Part shown: positions 9,618 through 17,291 of the stretch, piece after piece
Position numbering within the stretch: the stretch's first letter is position 1
How the letters are laid out: each line of letters begins with the position of its first letter
Made by a program: the position numbers and the translations under genes
Notes under the pieces: generated by a model
Databases searched by the model: none
Told to the model about the DNA's origin: nothing
What the model saw: the letters and a program-made list of their open reading frames with translations, nothing else
Origin: Mesorhizobium sp. Root157
GTDB lineage: Bacteria; Pseudomonadota; Alphaproteobacteria; Rhizobiales; Rhizobiaceae
Length of the DNA: 64,000 bases
Direction: 5' to 3'
NCBI RefSeq assembly: GCF_001427385.1
Contig: NZ_LMGJ01000001.1
Span: 366,377-430,376 of the forward strand

Positions 9618-10466
9618 ATGATCGGCTCATCGTCGACGCGCACCTTCATCGCCCACGCCGTCCTGCTTCTCGGCATCCTGATCGTCGCGTTCCCGATCTA
9701 CTATACCTTCGTCGCGTCGACCCATACGTTGCAGACGATCCTGCGGCCGCCCTTGCCGCTCCTGCCCGGCGGCGAGTTCTGGAACAACTATTCGGAGGCC
9801 CTGACGGGAGGCGTCAACCGCATCGGCGGCGTCGGCGTCGATGTGCTCCTGCTCAATACCACGGTGATGGCGCTCGGCATTGCCGTCGGCAAGATCTGCA
9901 TCTCGATCCTGTCGGCCTACGCCATCGTCTTCTTCCGCTTTCCGCTCCGGATGGTGTTTTTCTGGCTGATCTTCATCACGCTGATGCTGCCGGTCGAGGT
10001 TCGCATCCTGCCCACCTACAAGGTGATGGTCGATCTCGGCCTCATCGACACCTATGCCGGGCTGATCGTGCCCCTGATTGCCTCGGCAACGGCAACGCTG
10101 CTGTTCCGGCAATTCTTCATGACCATTCCCGGCGAACTGGTCGAGGCGGCGCGTGTCGACGGCGCCGGTCCGTGGCGCTTTTTCTTCGATATCCTATTGC
10201 CGCTGTCACGCACCAACATCGCGGCCCTGTTCGTCATCCTCTTCATCTACGGCTGGACGCAATATCTGTGGCCGCTTCTGGTCACCAACCACAACGACAT
10301 GAACACCATCGTCATCGCGCTGCGCAAAATGGTGTCGTTTGCCGACGCCGATACGCAATGGCACCTGGTCATGGTGACGGCGATGCTCGCCATCGTGCCG
10401 CCGATCCTCGTTGTCGTGGCCATGCAGCGATGGTTCGTGCGCGGCCTGGTCGAATCGGAGAAGTAA
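9618..10466 (+). CDS. ugpE: sn-Glycerol-3-phosphate ABC transporter permease
   Basis: This second membrane subunit of the importer has 282 residues and six predicted transmembrane helices, starting with HAVLLLGILIVAFPIYYTFV. The EAA coupling loop reads VEAARVDGAGPWRFFFDILL. QYLWPLLVTNHNDMNTIVIA near the C-terminal third matches the UgpE pattern. It starts 6 bp after ugpA and ends 6 bp before ugpC, so the three are translated from one message. The heterodimer with UgpA forms the translocation pore. Confidence 0.92.
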   Translation: MIGSSSTRTFIAHAVLLLGILIVAFPIYYTFVASTHTLQTILRPPLPLLPGGEFWNNYSEALTGGVNRIGGVGVDVLLLNTTVMALGIAVGKICISILSAYAIVFFRFPLRMVFFWLIFITLMLPVEVRILPTYKVMVDLGLIDTYAGLIVPLIASATATLLFRQFFMTIPGELVEAARVDGAGPWRFFFDILLPLSRTNIAALFVILFIYGWTQYLWPLLVTNHNDMNTIVIALRKMVSFADADTQWHLVMVTAMLAIVPPILVVVAMQRWFVRGLVESEK

Positions 10467-10472
10467 GCATTT

Positions 10473-11531
10473 ATGGCAACCGTCGATCTGAAGGATGTGA
10501 AGAAGGTCTATGCCGGCGGCATCGAGGCCGTGAAGGGCGTCAGCATCGCCATTCCGGACAAGGAACTGTGCGTGCTGGTCGGCCCTTCCGGCTGCGGCAA
10601 GTCCACGCTGTTGCGCATGATCGCGGGGCTGGAGGCCATATCGTCGGGGACCGTCTCCATCGACGGCAAGGTGGTCAATGAGATCAGCCCGACCGATCGC
10701 GACATCGCCATGGTGTTCCAGAACTACGCGCTCTATCCGCACATGAAGGTCTACGACAACATGGCCTACGGCTTGCGCAACCGCGGCACGCCGAAAGCGG
10801 AGATCGACAGCCGCGTCCGCTCGACGGCCAAGGTGCTCGAACTCGACCATTTGCTGGATCGCCGGCCGCGTGAATTGTCCGGCGGCCAGCGCCAGCGCGT
10901 CGCCATGGGTCGCGCCATCGTGCGCAACCCGAAGGTGTTCCTGTTCGATGAGCCGCTTTCCAATCTCGACGCCAAGCTGCGCGGCCAGATGCGGGTCGAG
11001 ATCAAGAACCTGCAGCGCAGCCTTGGCGTGACCTCGGTCTATGTCACCCACGACCAGCTTGAGGCGATGACGCTGGCCGACATCCTCGTCGTCATGAATG
11101 CCGGCCTCGTCGAGCAGATGGGCGCTCCGCTGGACATCTATGAGAAGCCGGCCTCAACTTTCGTGGCTTCCTTCATCGGCGCGCCGCCGATGAACTTGAT
11201 GGCTCTGGGACGCGATGGCGGGCAACCGCACCTGGCCGATGGCGCGAAACTCGGCGTCGAACCTCCAGCAGCGGCCACGACGCTCGGTTTCCGGCCTGAG
11301 GATGCACTTGTCTTGCCCCCGGATGCCAAGCAGGGCGGTTTCGTCCTGCCTGCCGTTGTCGAGGCGGTGGAGCCGGTCGGCGCCGAGAGCTTCCTGCATT
11401 GCGCGGCAGCCGGCAGCCGGATCCTGGTGCGTGTTTCCGGCCGCGCTACAGCCAAGCCCGGCGACAAGCTCGCCGTAGCAGCCAATTCGGACAAGATTCA
11501 CTGGTTCGACGCATCGGGAAAGCGGGTCTGA
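10473..11531 (+). CDS. ugpC: sn-Glycerol-3-phosphate ABC transporter ATPase
   Basis: This 352-residue ABC ATPase of the MalK/UgpC class energises the importer at the cytoplasmic face. Seen in order are Walker [19 protein letters not shown], the Q-loop [20 protein letters not shown], the signature [17 protein letters not shown], Walker [16 protein letters not shown] and the switch His in [17 protein letters not shown]-terminal TOBE domain (from about residue 240, [13 protein letters not shown]) follows, where the class is regulated. It is the last gene of the operon and ends just before a palindromic intergenic repeat that could terminate it. Confidence 0.93.
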   Translation: MATVDLKDVKKVYAGGIEAVKGVSIAIPDKELCVLVGPSGCGKSTLLRMIAGLEAISSGTVSIDGKVVNEISPTDRDIAMVFQNYALYPHMKVYDNMAYGLRNRGTPKAEIDSRVRSTAKVLELDHLLDRRPRELSGGQRQRVAMGRAIVRNPKVFLFDEPLSNLDAKLRGQMRVEIKNLQRSLGVTSVYVTHDQLEAMTLADILVVMNAGLVEQMGAPLDIYEKPASTFVASFIGAPPMNLMALGRDGGQPHLADGAKLGVEPPAAATTLGFRPEDALVLPPDAKQGGFVLPAVVEAVEPVGAESFLHCAAAGSRILVRVSGRATAKPGDKLAVAANSDKIHWFDASGKRV

Positions 11532-11561
11532 AACCCGCATTCCCAGCTCTCGAGGCGAGTT

Positions 11562-11663
11562 AGAGCGCGTTACGATCTTTCAGATTCGCCGGCGCGCTCT
11601 AAGTATTTGTCTTTATGCATGTCGTTATCCCGAAACCGGTTCCCACTTTCGGGCGACATGCAT
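11562..11663. repeat. Palindromic intergenic repeat, copy 1 (two nested stem-loops)
   Basis: The first stem-loop is AGAGCGCG (11562-11569) with CGCGCTCT (11593-11600). The second is ATGCATGTCG (11615-11624) with CGACATGCAT (11654-11663), with an inner stem CCCGAAA/TTTCGGG. The last base overlaps the stop codon of the converging transglycosylase gene. A second copy lies at 17182-17269 with the same 5' half. Such elements are abundant between genes in Mesorhizobium and relatives. Here it sits between converging genes and could serve as a two-way terminator. Confidence 0.8.
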
Positions 11664-12478
11664 CAGTTGGCGATGCGGTGCGCGAACTCGGCCAGCGCCT
11701 TCTGGTAGATGGTCGCCCGGTTCCAGTCGTTCCAGACGCCATAATTGGCTTCGCCCGGCCTATAGCCGCCGCCCGCGCTCCAGCCATGGCCGCGCAGGAA
11801 ATTGGCGGTCGATGCGAGAACGTCGGCGCGGGAATGGATTAGGTCGCGGCGGCCGTCGCCATCGAAGTCGACCGCGAACTGCAGATATTTGGAAGGCAGG
11901 AACTGCGTCTGGCCGAGTTCGCCAAAACCGGCGCCGCGCATCTGTGCCGCGGAAATGTAGCCCTTCTGGGCGATCTCAAGGGCTGAATCCAGTTCGTTGG
12001 TGAAGAATTCCGAACGGCGGCAGTCATAGGCGAGCGTGGCCAGCGGGCCGAACACGCTCTTGTTGCCGGAATTGGCCCCAAAGCCTGTCTCCATGCCCCA
12101 GATCGCCAGCAGGACTTCAGGCTGCACGCCGAATTGCGCCTCGATCTTTCGAAGCAGGCCGGCCTGCGACTTCATATAGCCCTTGGCCTTGCTGACATAG
12201 GAGGCGGGGGCGCGGCGGGCCAGGAACTGCTCGACCGTTCCCTTGAACGCCTTGTGCTGGCTGCGGTCGATCTTGATGACGCCGGTGTCGTACTTCACGC
12301 CTTGCATCGGCCGGGTGTCGATGCCACGTGCCTGCGCGTCCGCCTTGTAGGCCTCGGTCCAGGCGGCGAAGCCGCTGCCGTCCTTGCCGCACTGGCCCGC
12401 GGCTTGCGCCCCGGTGGCCATCATCAGCGCCGCCAGCGTGGCCGCAGCAAAAACCCGTCCTTTGGCAAGAACTGCCAT
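11663..12478 (-). CDS. Secreted lytic murein transglycosylase (MltB/SLT_2 type)
   Basis: This 271-residue exported enzyme would cleave peptidoglycan glycan strands to 1,6-anhydro-muropeptides. The signal peptide is MAVLAKGRVFAAATLAALMM up to GAQA. The catalytic Glu lies in LLAIWGMETGFGANSG, followed by GAGFGELGQTQFLPSKYLQF and DFDGDGRRDLIHSRADVLAS, all hallmarks of the MltB family. There is no lipobox, so it is probably soluble in the periplasm. It converges on ugpC across the palindromic repeat and diverges from the SH3/DUF1236 gene. Confidence 0.9.
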   Translation of the reverse strand: MAVLAKGRVFAAATLAALMMATGAQAAGQCGKDGSGFAAWTEAYKADAQARGIDTRPMQGVKYDTGVIKIDRSQHKAFKGTVEQFLARRAPASYVSKAKGYMKSQAGLLRKIEAQFGVQPEVLLAIWGMETGFGANSGNKSVFGPLATLAYDCRRSEFFTNELDSALEIAQKGYISAAQMRGAGFGELGQTQFLPSKYLQFAVDFDGDGRRDLIHSRADVLASTANFLRGHGWSAGGGYRPGEANYGVWNDWNRATIYQKALAEFAHRIAN

Positions 12479-12665
12479 ATTCGTCTCCTGATTGCCTGAA
12501 TCACATCCTTGACGCGAATTTGCCAGTGAAACTCGCGTTTGTCATCGCCCTTTGGCTGCAGCCCTTCGGGAAGGCGGCTCTGTGTCCCATGAACACGCTC
12601 TAAATGTGGCAACGGGCCGGCCACCGGGCTTAACAATTCGTGAGGCATGCCAAGATGGATTAGCT

Positions 12666-12690
12666 GGAACTAATGCTAGCTCCCTCCGTT
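12666..12690 (+). promoter_or_regulatory. EcfG-type general stress promoter
   Basis: GGAAC (12666-12670), a 16-bp spacer and CGTT (12687-12690) match the EcfG/RpoE2 consensus GGAAC-N16/17-CGTT of alphaproteobacteria exactly. The element lies about 39 bp before the ATG of the SH3/DUF1236 gene, leaving a transcription start near 12698. I infer stress-induced expression of that gene. Confidence 0.65.
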
Positions 12691-12728
12691 CCTTGCCCTG
12701 AGGGGTGGTGCAAAAACGGAGAGAAACC

Positions 12729-13328
12729 ATGAAACTGCTCTTGCTGCCGATTGCCGCCGCACTTGCCCTTTCTTCAGGTGCAGCACTTGCCGACACTTCG
12801 GTTTCCGCGGTCGCCGACCTCAATGTGCGCGCAGGTCCGGGCCCGCAATATCCGGTGATCGGCGTCCTGAAGGTTGGCCAGCCGGCAACGCTCACGGGAT
12901 GCCTCGAGAATTCGAAATGGTGCACGATCGCCGAAGCCGGCGGGCAGGGGTGGGTCTACTCCGACTATGTGACCGCCGAATTTGGCAGCACCCGTCTGGT
13001 TGTGACCCAGCGGCCGCCTGACGCCGGCATCACCATTGTCCCGCCACCGGCCGACCTCGACCGGTATCCGTCCAGCTATACGGCCGCCATTGTTCCGGGC
13101 GAGCCGATCGACGTGATCGACGCCCCGCCTGACGCGGTTCGCACCTATATCAGCGAGAACACGCTGGAGCCGGTCTATCTTGAGGGCGAGGTGGTCACGG
13201 GCTCGTCATTGCCGGATACCGTCATGCTTGGCGAAATTCCGGACTACGACTACCGCTACGTTTACGTGAACGGCCAGCCGGCCCTCGTCGATCCGGCAAC
13301 CCGCCGTATCGTCTACATGGTTCGCTGA
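12729..13328 (+). CDS. Exported SH3-domain / DUF1236 envelope protein
   Basis: This 199-residue protein has a Sec signal peptide (MKLLLLPIAAALALSSGAAL ending at ALA). A bacterial SH3-like domain follows (about residues 25-85; SAVADLNVRAGPGPQYPVIG and GWVYSDYV). The C-terminal DUF1236 segment is strongly conserved in Rhizobiales (VRTYISENTLEPVYLEGEVV, then SSLPDTVMLGEIPDY and YVYVNGQPALVDPATRRIVY). SH3b domains often bind peptidoglycan peptides or metals, but the role here is unknown. The ATG at 12729 starts right at the signal peptide. A GGAAC-N16-CGTT promoter upstream suggests control by the general stress sigma factor EcfG. Confidence 0.88.
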   Translation: MKLLLLPIAAALALSSGAALADTSVSAVADLNVRAGPGPQYPVIGVLKVGQPATLTGCLENSKWCTIAEAGGQGWVYSDYVTAEFGSTRLVVTQRPPDAGITIVPPPADLDRYPSSYTAAIVPGEPIDVIDAPPDAVRTYISENTLEPVYLEGEVVTGSSLPDTVMLGEIPDYDYRYVYVNGQPALVDPATRRIVYMVR

Positions 13329-13425
13329 ACACCGTTTACCCTGTCGACAACTGCGTCGCCGAAGTGAATTCAACTTTGGCGGCGCATGCGCTAGTCATAC
13401 CTGCCAACACAATGCAGGGTGATGC

Positions 13426-14409
13426 GTGCTGTTCAATTCCCAGGCCTTTGAACGATACCGGCGTTCTCCGAACGACAAAACGACGCTCCTGCGCATCATC
13501 CTGGGCGTAGCGATCGTCATGGTCGCCTGGGCGAGCTCGACTTTGATCATGGTTGCGGCCGGCGCCTATATCCACGCCACGCAATCGGCCGATGCCGGCG
13601 AAGCCGTGAGGCCGAACGTCATGGAAAGCTTCATGGCGTCGCCGGCAGGCATCCTCACCGCGCTTCTGTCCTTCGCCGGTATCTGGCTCGGCGTCTGGAT
13701 CGCCATGAGGTGGGTGCACCGCGAACGGATCACCGCATTGTTCGGCAACAGCCGCCGCATTTCCCGCGACGCTTTCCTCAAGGGCTTTGTTGCCGTCGTC
13801 ATCACCTCGCTTTTGTCGGAAGTGCTGCTTTACCTGCTGCGGCCCGAGATCGGGCGTGGATCGATCCCCATCGGCTCCTGGCTGCTTTTCCTCGTTCCGA
13901 TCTGCCTTCTGACCTTTGTGCAGACGTCATCGGAGGAACTGCTGTTTCGCGGCTACCTGCCACGCGGGCTTGCCAAGCTGTTTCGCAGTCCGGTGATCTG
14001 GGGCCTGTTGCCGCTTGTCGTGTTCACGTCGCTGCACTGGAGCCCGACAACAAACTCTTCGATGAACATGGCCGGCCTTGGCGCCATCGGCGCGTTCGCG
14101 CTGGTGCTGATGGTCCTTGTCTACGCGACCGGCAATCTCGGCGCGGCGTTCGGCGCCCACCTCGGCAACAACCTGTTCGGATTCCTGCTGATCTCGCATC
14201 AGGAAAGCTACAATGCCTTCGCCCTGTTCACGGCGGCTCCCCTGGAAGGTCCCGGTTGGGGCTCCAGCGACGCGTTGCTCATCACCGCGATCGGCATCAT
14301 CTCAAGCGCGCTGACGCTGCTTTTGCTGGTGCATCCCCGGTCGTTCCTGCGGGTCGCACCTGACCTTGCGCCGGCAGGCGAACAGGGCGCATCGTCAGCG
14401 CCAGCTTGA
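13426..14409 (+). CDS. CPBP-family intramembrane metalloprotease
   Basis: This 327-residue polytopic membrane protein has about eight hydrophobic segments. The CPBP (Abi) motifs are the EExxxR element in TSSEELLFRGYLPRGL (about residue 170), the HW motif in FTSLHWSPTTNSSMNMAG and the HxxxN motif in AAFGAHLGNNLFGF. Together they would hold a metal for proteolysis within the membrane. Members process prenylated proteins, bacteriocins or regulators, and the substrate here cannot be told. The frame opens with a GTG at 13426 (LFNSQAFERYRR follows), and I see no better ATG in frame. The 250-bp region behind it holds the candidate RNA before ffh. Confidence 0.87.
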   Translation: MLFNSQAFERYRRSPNDKTTLLRIILGVAIVMVAWASSTLIMVAAGAYIHATQSADAGEAVRPNVMESFMASPAGILTALLSFAGIWLGVWIAMRWVHRERITALFGNSRRISRDAFLKGFVAVVITSLLSEVLLYLLRPEIGRGSIPIGSWLLFLVPICLLTFVQTSSEELLFRGYLPRGLAKLFRSPVIWGLLPLVVFTSLHWSPTTNSSMNMAGLGAIGAFALVLMVLVYATGNLGAAFGAHLGNNLFGFLLISHQESYNAFALFTAAPLEGPGWGSSDALLITAIGIISSALTLLLLVHPRSFLRVAPDLAPAGEQGASSAPA

Positions 14410-14440
14410 CTCTGGCGTAATTTTCCTGTCTACAGCGCGC

Positions 14441-14565
14441 AAATTCCGCGACGAGTTTTTCTCCGAGCAAGCCGACCGGGACGCGAAGCCTCTCTTGAGG
14501 TGAACGCCGTAAATCGATCCTGGAGGCCAACACCCGGCAGCGCAATGCGCCCCCGGGTGCTTTTT
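14441..14565 (+). ncRNA. Candidate structured RNA or ffh leader ending in an intrinsic terminator
   Basis: No ORF covers this stretch. A possible sigma-70-like promoter (TTGACT 14406-14411, 17 bp, TCTACA 14429-14434) would start an RNA near 14441. CCTC (14489-14492) can pair with GAGG (14497-14500) or, extended by one base, GCCTC (14488-14492) with GAGGC (14523-14527), a mutually exclusive choice. The end is a hairpin CACCCGG (14531-14537) / CCGGGTG (14553-14559) with an inner GCGC/GCGC stem, then C and five T. This could be a trans-acting small RNA, an attenuator leader of ffh, or only the CPBP terminator. It lacks the conserved SRP RNA core. Confidence 0.45.
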
Positions 14566-14662
14566 GGCTTTGGGTTTTTTGCCCGATGGTTTTGCTTGGA
14601 CGCTTGGCGCAGACGCACTACCTTTCCGGCATCATCCGGGTGCCTGGGAAAAAGGGAAAAGA

Positions 14663-16225
14663 ATGTTCGAGAGCTTACAAGAACGGCTTGGTTCCATTCT
14701 GAACGGCCTGACCGGCCGTGGCGCGCTGTCGGAGGCTGATGTCGCCGCAGCACTTCGCGAAGTGCGCCGCGCGCTGCTGGAAGCCGACGTGGCGCTGGAA
14801 GTGGTGCGCTCCTTCACCGACAAGGTGCGCGACAAGGCCGTTGGCGCCGACGTGCTGAAGTCGATCAAGCCCGGCCAGATGGTCGTCAAGATCGTCCACG
14901 ACGAACTGGTCGAGATGCTCGGCGCCGAGGGCGTGGCCATCGACCTCAACGCGCCCGCCCCGGTCGTCATCATGATGGTCGGCCTGCAAGGATCGGGCAA
15001 GACCACCACCTCCGCCAAGATCGCCAAGCGCCTGACCGACCGCCAGAACAAGAAGGTTCTGATGGCCTCGCTCGACACGCGCCGTCCCGCCGCGCAGGAG
15101 CAGTTGCGCCAGTTGGGCGAGCAGACGAAGGTCGCCACCTTGCCGGTCATCGCCGGCCAGACGCCGGTCGACATCGCCAAGCGCGCCGTGCAGGCCGCCA
15201 AGCTCGGCGGCCATGACGTTGTCATCCTCGATACCGCAGGCCGCACCCATATCGACGAGCCGCTGATGGTCGAGATGGCGGACATCAAGAAGATGTCCGC
15301 ACCGCACGAAATCCTGCTGGTCGCCGATTCGCTGACCGGCCAGGACGCCGTCAATCTGGCCAAGAGTTTCGATGAGCGCGTCGGCATCACCGGCCTTGTG
15401 CTGACCCGCATGGACGGCGACGGCCGCGGCGGCGCCGCCCTTTCCATGCGCGCCGTCACCGGCAAGCCGATCAAGCTGATCGGCACCGGCGAAAAGATGG
15501 ATGCGCTGGAGGAGTTCTATCCCAAGCGCATCGCCGACCGCATCCTCGGCATGGGCGACATCGTCTCGCTGGTGGAAAAAGCCGCCGAAAACATCGACGC
15601 CGAACAGGCGGCGGCGATGGCGAAAAAGATGCAGTCGGGCAAGTTCGACCTCAACGACCTTGCCGGACAGTTGCAGCAGATGTCGAAAATGGGCGGCATG
15701 GGCGGCATCATGGGCATGATGCCCGGCATGGGCAAGATGAAGGACCAGATGGCCGCGGCCGGCCTCGACGACAAGATGTTCGGGCGCCAGCTCGCCATCA
15801 TCTCTTCGATGACCAGGGCCGAGCGCGCCAATCCCGATATGCTCAAGCACAGCCGCAAGAAGCGTATCGCTGCCGGTTCCGGCACCGATGCGGCCGAGAT
15901 CAACAAGTTGCTCAAGATGCATCGCGGCATGGCCGACATGATGAAGGCCATGGGCGGCAAGGGCAAAGGCGGCGGCATGATGCGCTCCATGATGGGCGGG
16001 CTCGCTTCGAAGATGGGGCTTGGCGGCATGGGCGGCATGCCGGATCTGTCGAAGATGGATCCCAAGCAGATTGAGGCGCTCAAGAAGCAGGCCGAGGCGG
16101 CTGGTTTCGGCAAGGGCCTGCCCAAAGGCATGCCAGGCGGATTGCCCGGCCTTGGCGGTGGCGGGTTGCCGGGCCTTCCAGGCGGCGGACTTCCAGGGCT
16201 GCCCGGCCTCGGCAAGAAGAAGTGA
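14663..16225 (+). CDS. ffh: Signal recognition particle protein Ffh
   Basis: This 520-residue GTPase binds signal sequences of nascent inner-membrane proteins and docks at FtsY together with 4.5S RNA. In order: an N-domain helical bundle (MFESLQERLGSILNGLTGRG), G1 VGLQGSGKTTTSAKIA, the DTRRPAAQEQL insertion, G3 LDTAGRTHID and G4 TRMDGDGRGGAALS. A Met-rich M domain follows (from about residue 330; GGIMGMMPGMGKMKDQM), with the RNA-binding SMTRAERANPDMLKHSRKKR segment. The tail is a Gly-Leu-Pro repeat (LPGLGGGGLPGLPGGG) longer than in enterobacteria. The ATG at 14663 matches the conserved N-terminus. Chorismate mutase and rpsP follow closely. Confidence 0.97.
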   Translation: MFESLQERLGSILNGLTGRGALSEADVAAALREVRRALLEADVALEVVRSFTDKVRDKAVGADVLKSIKPGQMVVKIVHDELVEMLGAEGVAIDLNAPAPVVIMMVGLQGSGKTTTSAKIAKRLTDRQNKKVLMASLDTRRPAAQEQLRQLGEQTKVATLPVIAGQTPVDIAKRAVQAAKLGGHDVVILDTAGRTHIDEPLMVEMADIKKMSAPHEILLVADSLTGQDAVNLAKSFDERVGITGLVLTRMDGDGRGGAALSMRAVTGKPIKLIGTGEKMDALEEFYPKRIADRILGMGDIVSLVEKAAENIDAEQAAAMAKKMQSGKFDLNDLAGQLQQMSKMGGMGGIMGMMPGMGKMKDQMAAAGLDDKMFGRQLAIISSMTRAERANPDMLKHSRKKRIAAGSGTDAAEINKLLKMHRGMADMMKAMGGKGKGGGMMRSMMGGLASKMGLGGMGGMPDLSKMDPKQIEALKKQAEAAGFGKGLPKGMPGGLPGLGGGGLPGLPGGGLPGLPGLGKKK

Positions 16226-16232
16226 GGACGCG

Positions 16233-16559
16233 ATGAACGAAGAACAGGATACGTCCGTGGCGAGGAAAATGCTCGCCGAATACCGCGCCTCGATCGACAA
16301 TCTCGATGCGATCCTCATCCACACGCTGGCCGAGCGCTTCCGCTGCACCAAGGCTGTCGGCGTGCTCAAGGCCACGCATGGCCTGCCGCCGGCGGATCCG
16401 ACGCGGGAAGCCGAGCAGATCGAGCGGTTACGCCGGCTCGCCAAGGAAGCCAACCTCGATCCGGATTTCGCGGAAAAATTCCAGAATTTCGTCGTTCGCG
16501 AGGTGATCCGCCACCACGAACAGATCGCCGCCGCGAACGGCGCAACTCAAAACGGCTGA
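16233..16559 (+). CDS. Chorismate mutase (AroQ type)
   Basis: This 108-residue all-helical mutase converts chorismate to prephenate for phenylalanine and tyrosine synthesis. The first helix carries the active-site Arg in LAEYRASIDNLDAILIHTLA, followed by ERFRCTKAVGVLKATHGLPP. The end, FQNFVVREVIRHHEQIA, completes the AroQ fold. The size is that of a monofunctional enzyme without the prephenate dehydratase part found in enterobacterial PheA. It starts 7 bp after ffh and is followed 50 bp later by rpsP, an arrangement I recall from other Rhizobiales. Confidence 0.92.
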   Translation: MNEEQDTSVARKMLAEYRASIDNLDAILIHTLAERFRCTKAVGVLKATHGLPPADPTREAEQIERLRRLAKEANLDPDFAEKFQNFVVREVIRHHEQIAAANGATQNG

Positions 16560-16609
16560 AGACCGGCCGCAACCGACCAACGAGAAACCAGAGCTTTTAG
16601 GAGAAAGAA

Positions 16610-17011
16610 ATGGCACTGAAGATCAGACTGGCCCGCGCGGGCTCGAAGAAGCGTCCTTACTACCACATCGTCGTTGCCGACGTGCGCTCGCCGCGCGACG
16701 GCCGCTTCATCGAAGCGATCGGCGCCTGGAACCCGCTGCTGCCGAAGGATGGCGACCGCATCAAGATCGACGCCGATCGCGTCAAGCATTGGCTGGGCCA
16801 CGGAGCGGTGCCGACCGACCGCGTCGCCCGCTTCCTCGACCAGGCTGGTCTGGCCAAGCGTGAAGTCCGCAGCAATCCGACCAAGGCGCTCCCCGGCAAG
16901 AAGGCCCAGGAACGCGACGCCCTGCTGAAGAAGGCACAAGAGGAAGCCGCAGCCGCGCTTGCCGCTGCCTCTGCGCCTGCCGAGGCTCCTGCGGAAGCGA
17001 CCGCCGAGTAA
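16610..17011 (+). CDS. rpsP: 30S ribosomal protein S16
   Basis: This 133-residue protein of the small ribosomal subunit starts with the invariant [20 protein letters not shown] and contains [20 protein letters not shown] and the [19 protein letters not shown] core. After about residue 85 it has an Ala/Glu/Lys-rich tail typical of alphaproteobacterial S16. The RBS AGGAGAAAG lies just upstream of the ATG. In most bacteria rimM and trmD follow rpsP directly. Here a hairpin and repeats follow instead, and rimM-trmD lie near 56 kb on the other strand. Confidence 0.97.
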   Translation: MALKIRLARAGSKKRPYYHIVVADVRSPRDGRFIEAIGAWNPLLPKDGDRIKIDADRVKHWLGHGAVPTDRVARFLDQAGLAKREVRSNPTKALPGKKAQERDALLKKAQEEAAAALAAASAPAEAPAEATAE

Positions 17012-17029
17012 AATACCGCGCTCAATGAA

Positions 17030-17067
17030 GCAAAGCCACGCCTGCCGATCGGTTGGAGTGGCTTTGC
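17030..17067 (+). terminator. Terminator-like hairpin after rpsP
   Basis: GCAAAGCCAC (17030-17039) and GTGGCTTTGC (17058-17067) form a perfect 10-bp stem starting 18 bp after the rpsP stop. There is no long T-run, so termination efficiency is uncertain. It marks the present 3' end of the ffh-rpsP transcription unit. Confidence 0.65.
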
Positions 17068-17080
17068 TGTCTCAAGCGAC

Positions 17081-17127
17081 CTGCTCCAACACTTGCCTGC
17101 TCCAACACTTGCCTGCTCCAGCACTTT
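17081..17127. repeat. Three tandem copies of a 16-bp unit
   Basis: The unit CTGCTCCAACACTTGC is repeated at 17081-17096 and 17097-17112 exactly, and at 17113-17127 with two changes and a shortened end. It lies in the gap between the rpsP hairpin and the second palindromic repeat. Tandem repeats of this kind often vary in copy number between strains. Confidence 0.85.
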
Positions 17128-17181
17128 GATTGAGCATCGCAACAATCCGAAAACCGAGCACGCTTTCCGGTCCGATTCTTC

Positions 17182-17269
17182 AGAGCGCGTCGCGATCTTT
17201 CAAATTCGCCGGCGCGCTCTAAGTATTTGTTTTTATGCATGCCGCTGTCCCGAAACCGGCGACATGCAT
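17182..17269. repeat. Palindromic intergenic repeat, copy 2 (shortened)
   Basis: The first stem-loop AGAGCGCG/CGCGCTCT (17182-17189, 17213-17220) and the linker AAGTATTTGT are conserved with copy 1. The second stem-loop keeps its outer arms (ATGCATGCCG and CGACATGCAT, one mismatch). It has lost about 14 bases, including the inner TTTCGGG arm. It ends near the stop of the converging glycine-zipper gene. Confidence 0.78.
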
Positions 17270-17291
17270 TAGATCGTAGTGACGAACCAAA

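Noticed and set aside
14410-14662. 4.5S SRP RNA gene before ffh
   Set aside because: The conserved GTCAGG...GGAAGCAGC-type core is not present on either strand.
14675-16453. 592-codon minus-strand frame opposite ffh
   Set aside because: Antisense shadow of ffh with His/Ala/Gly-rich sequence.
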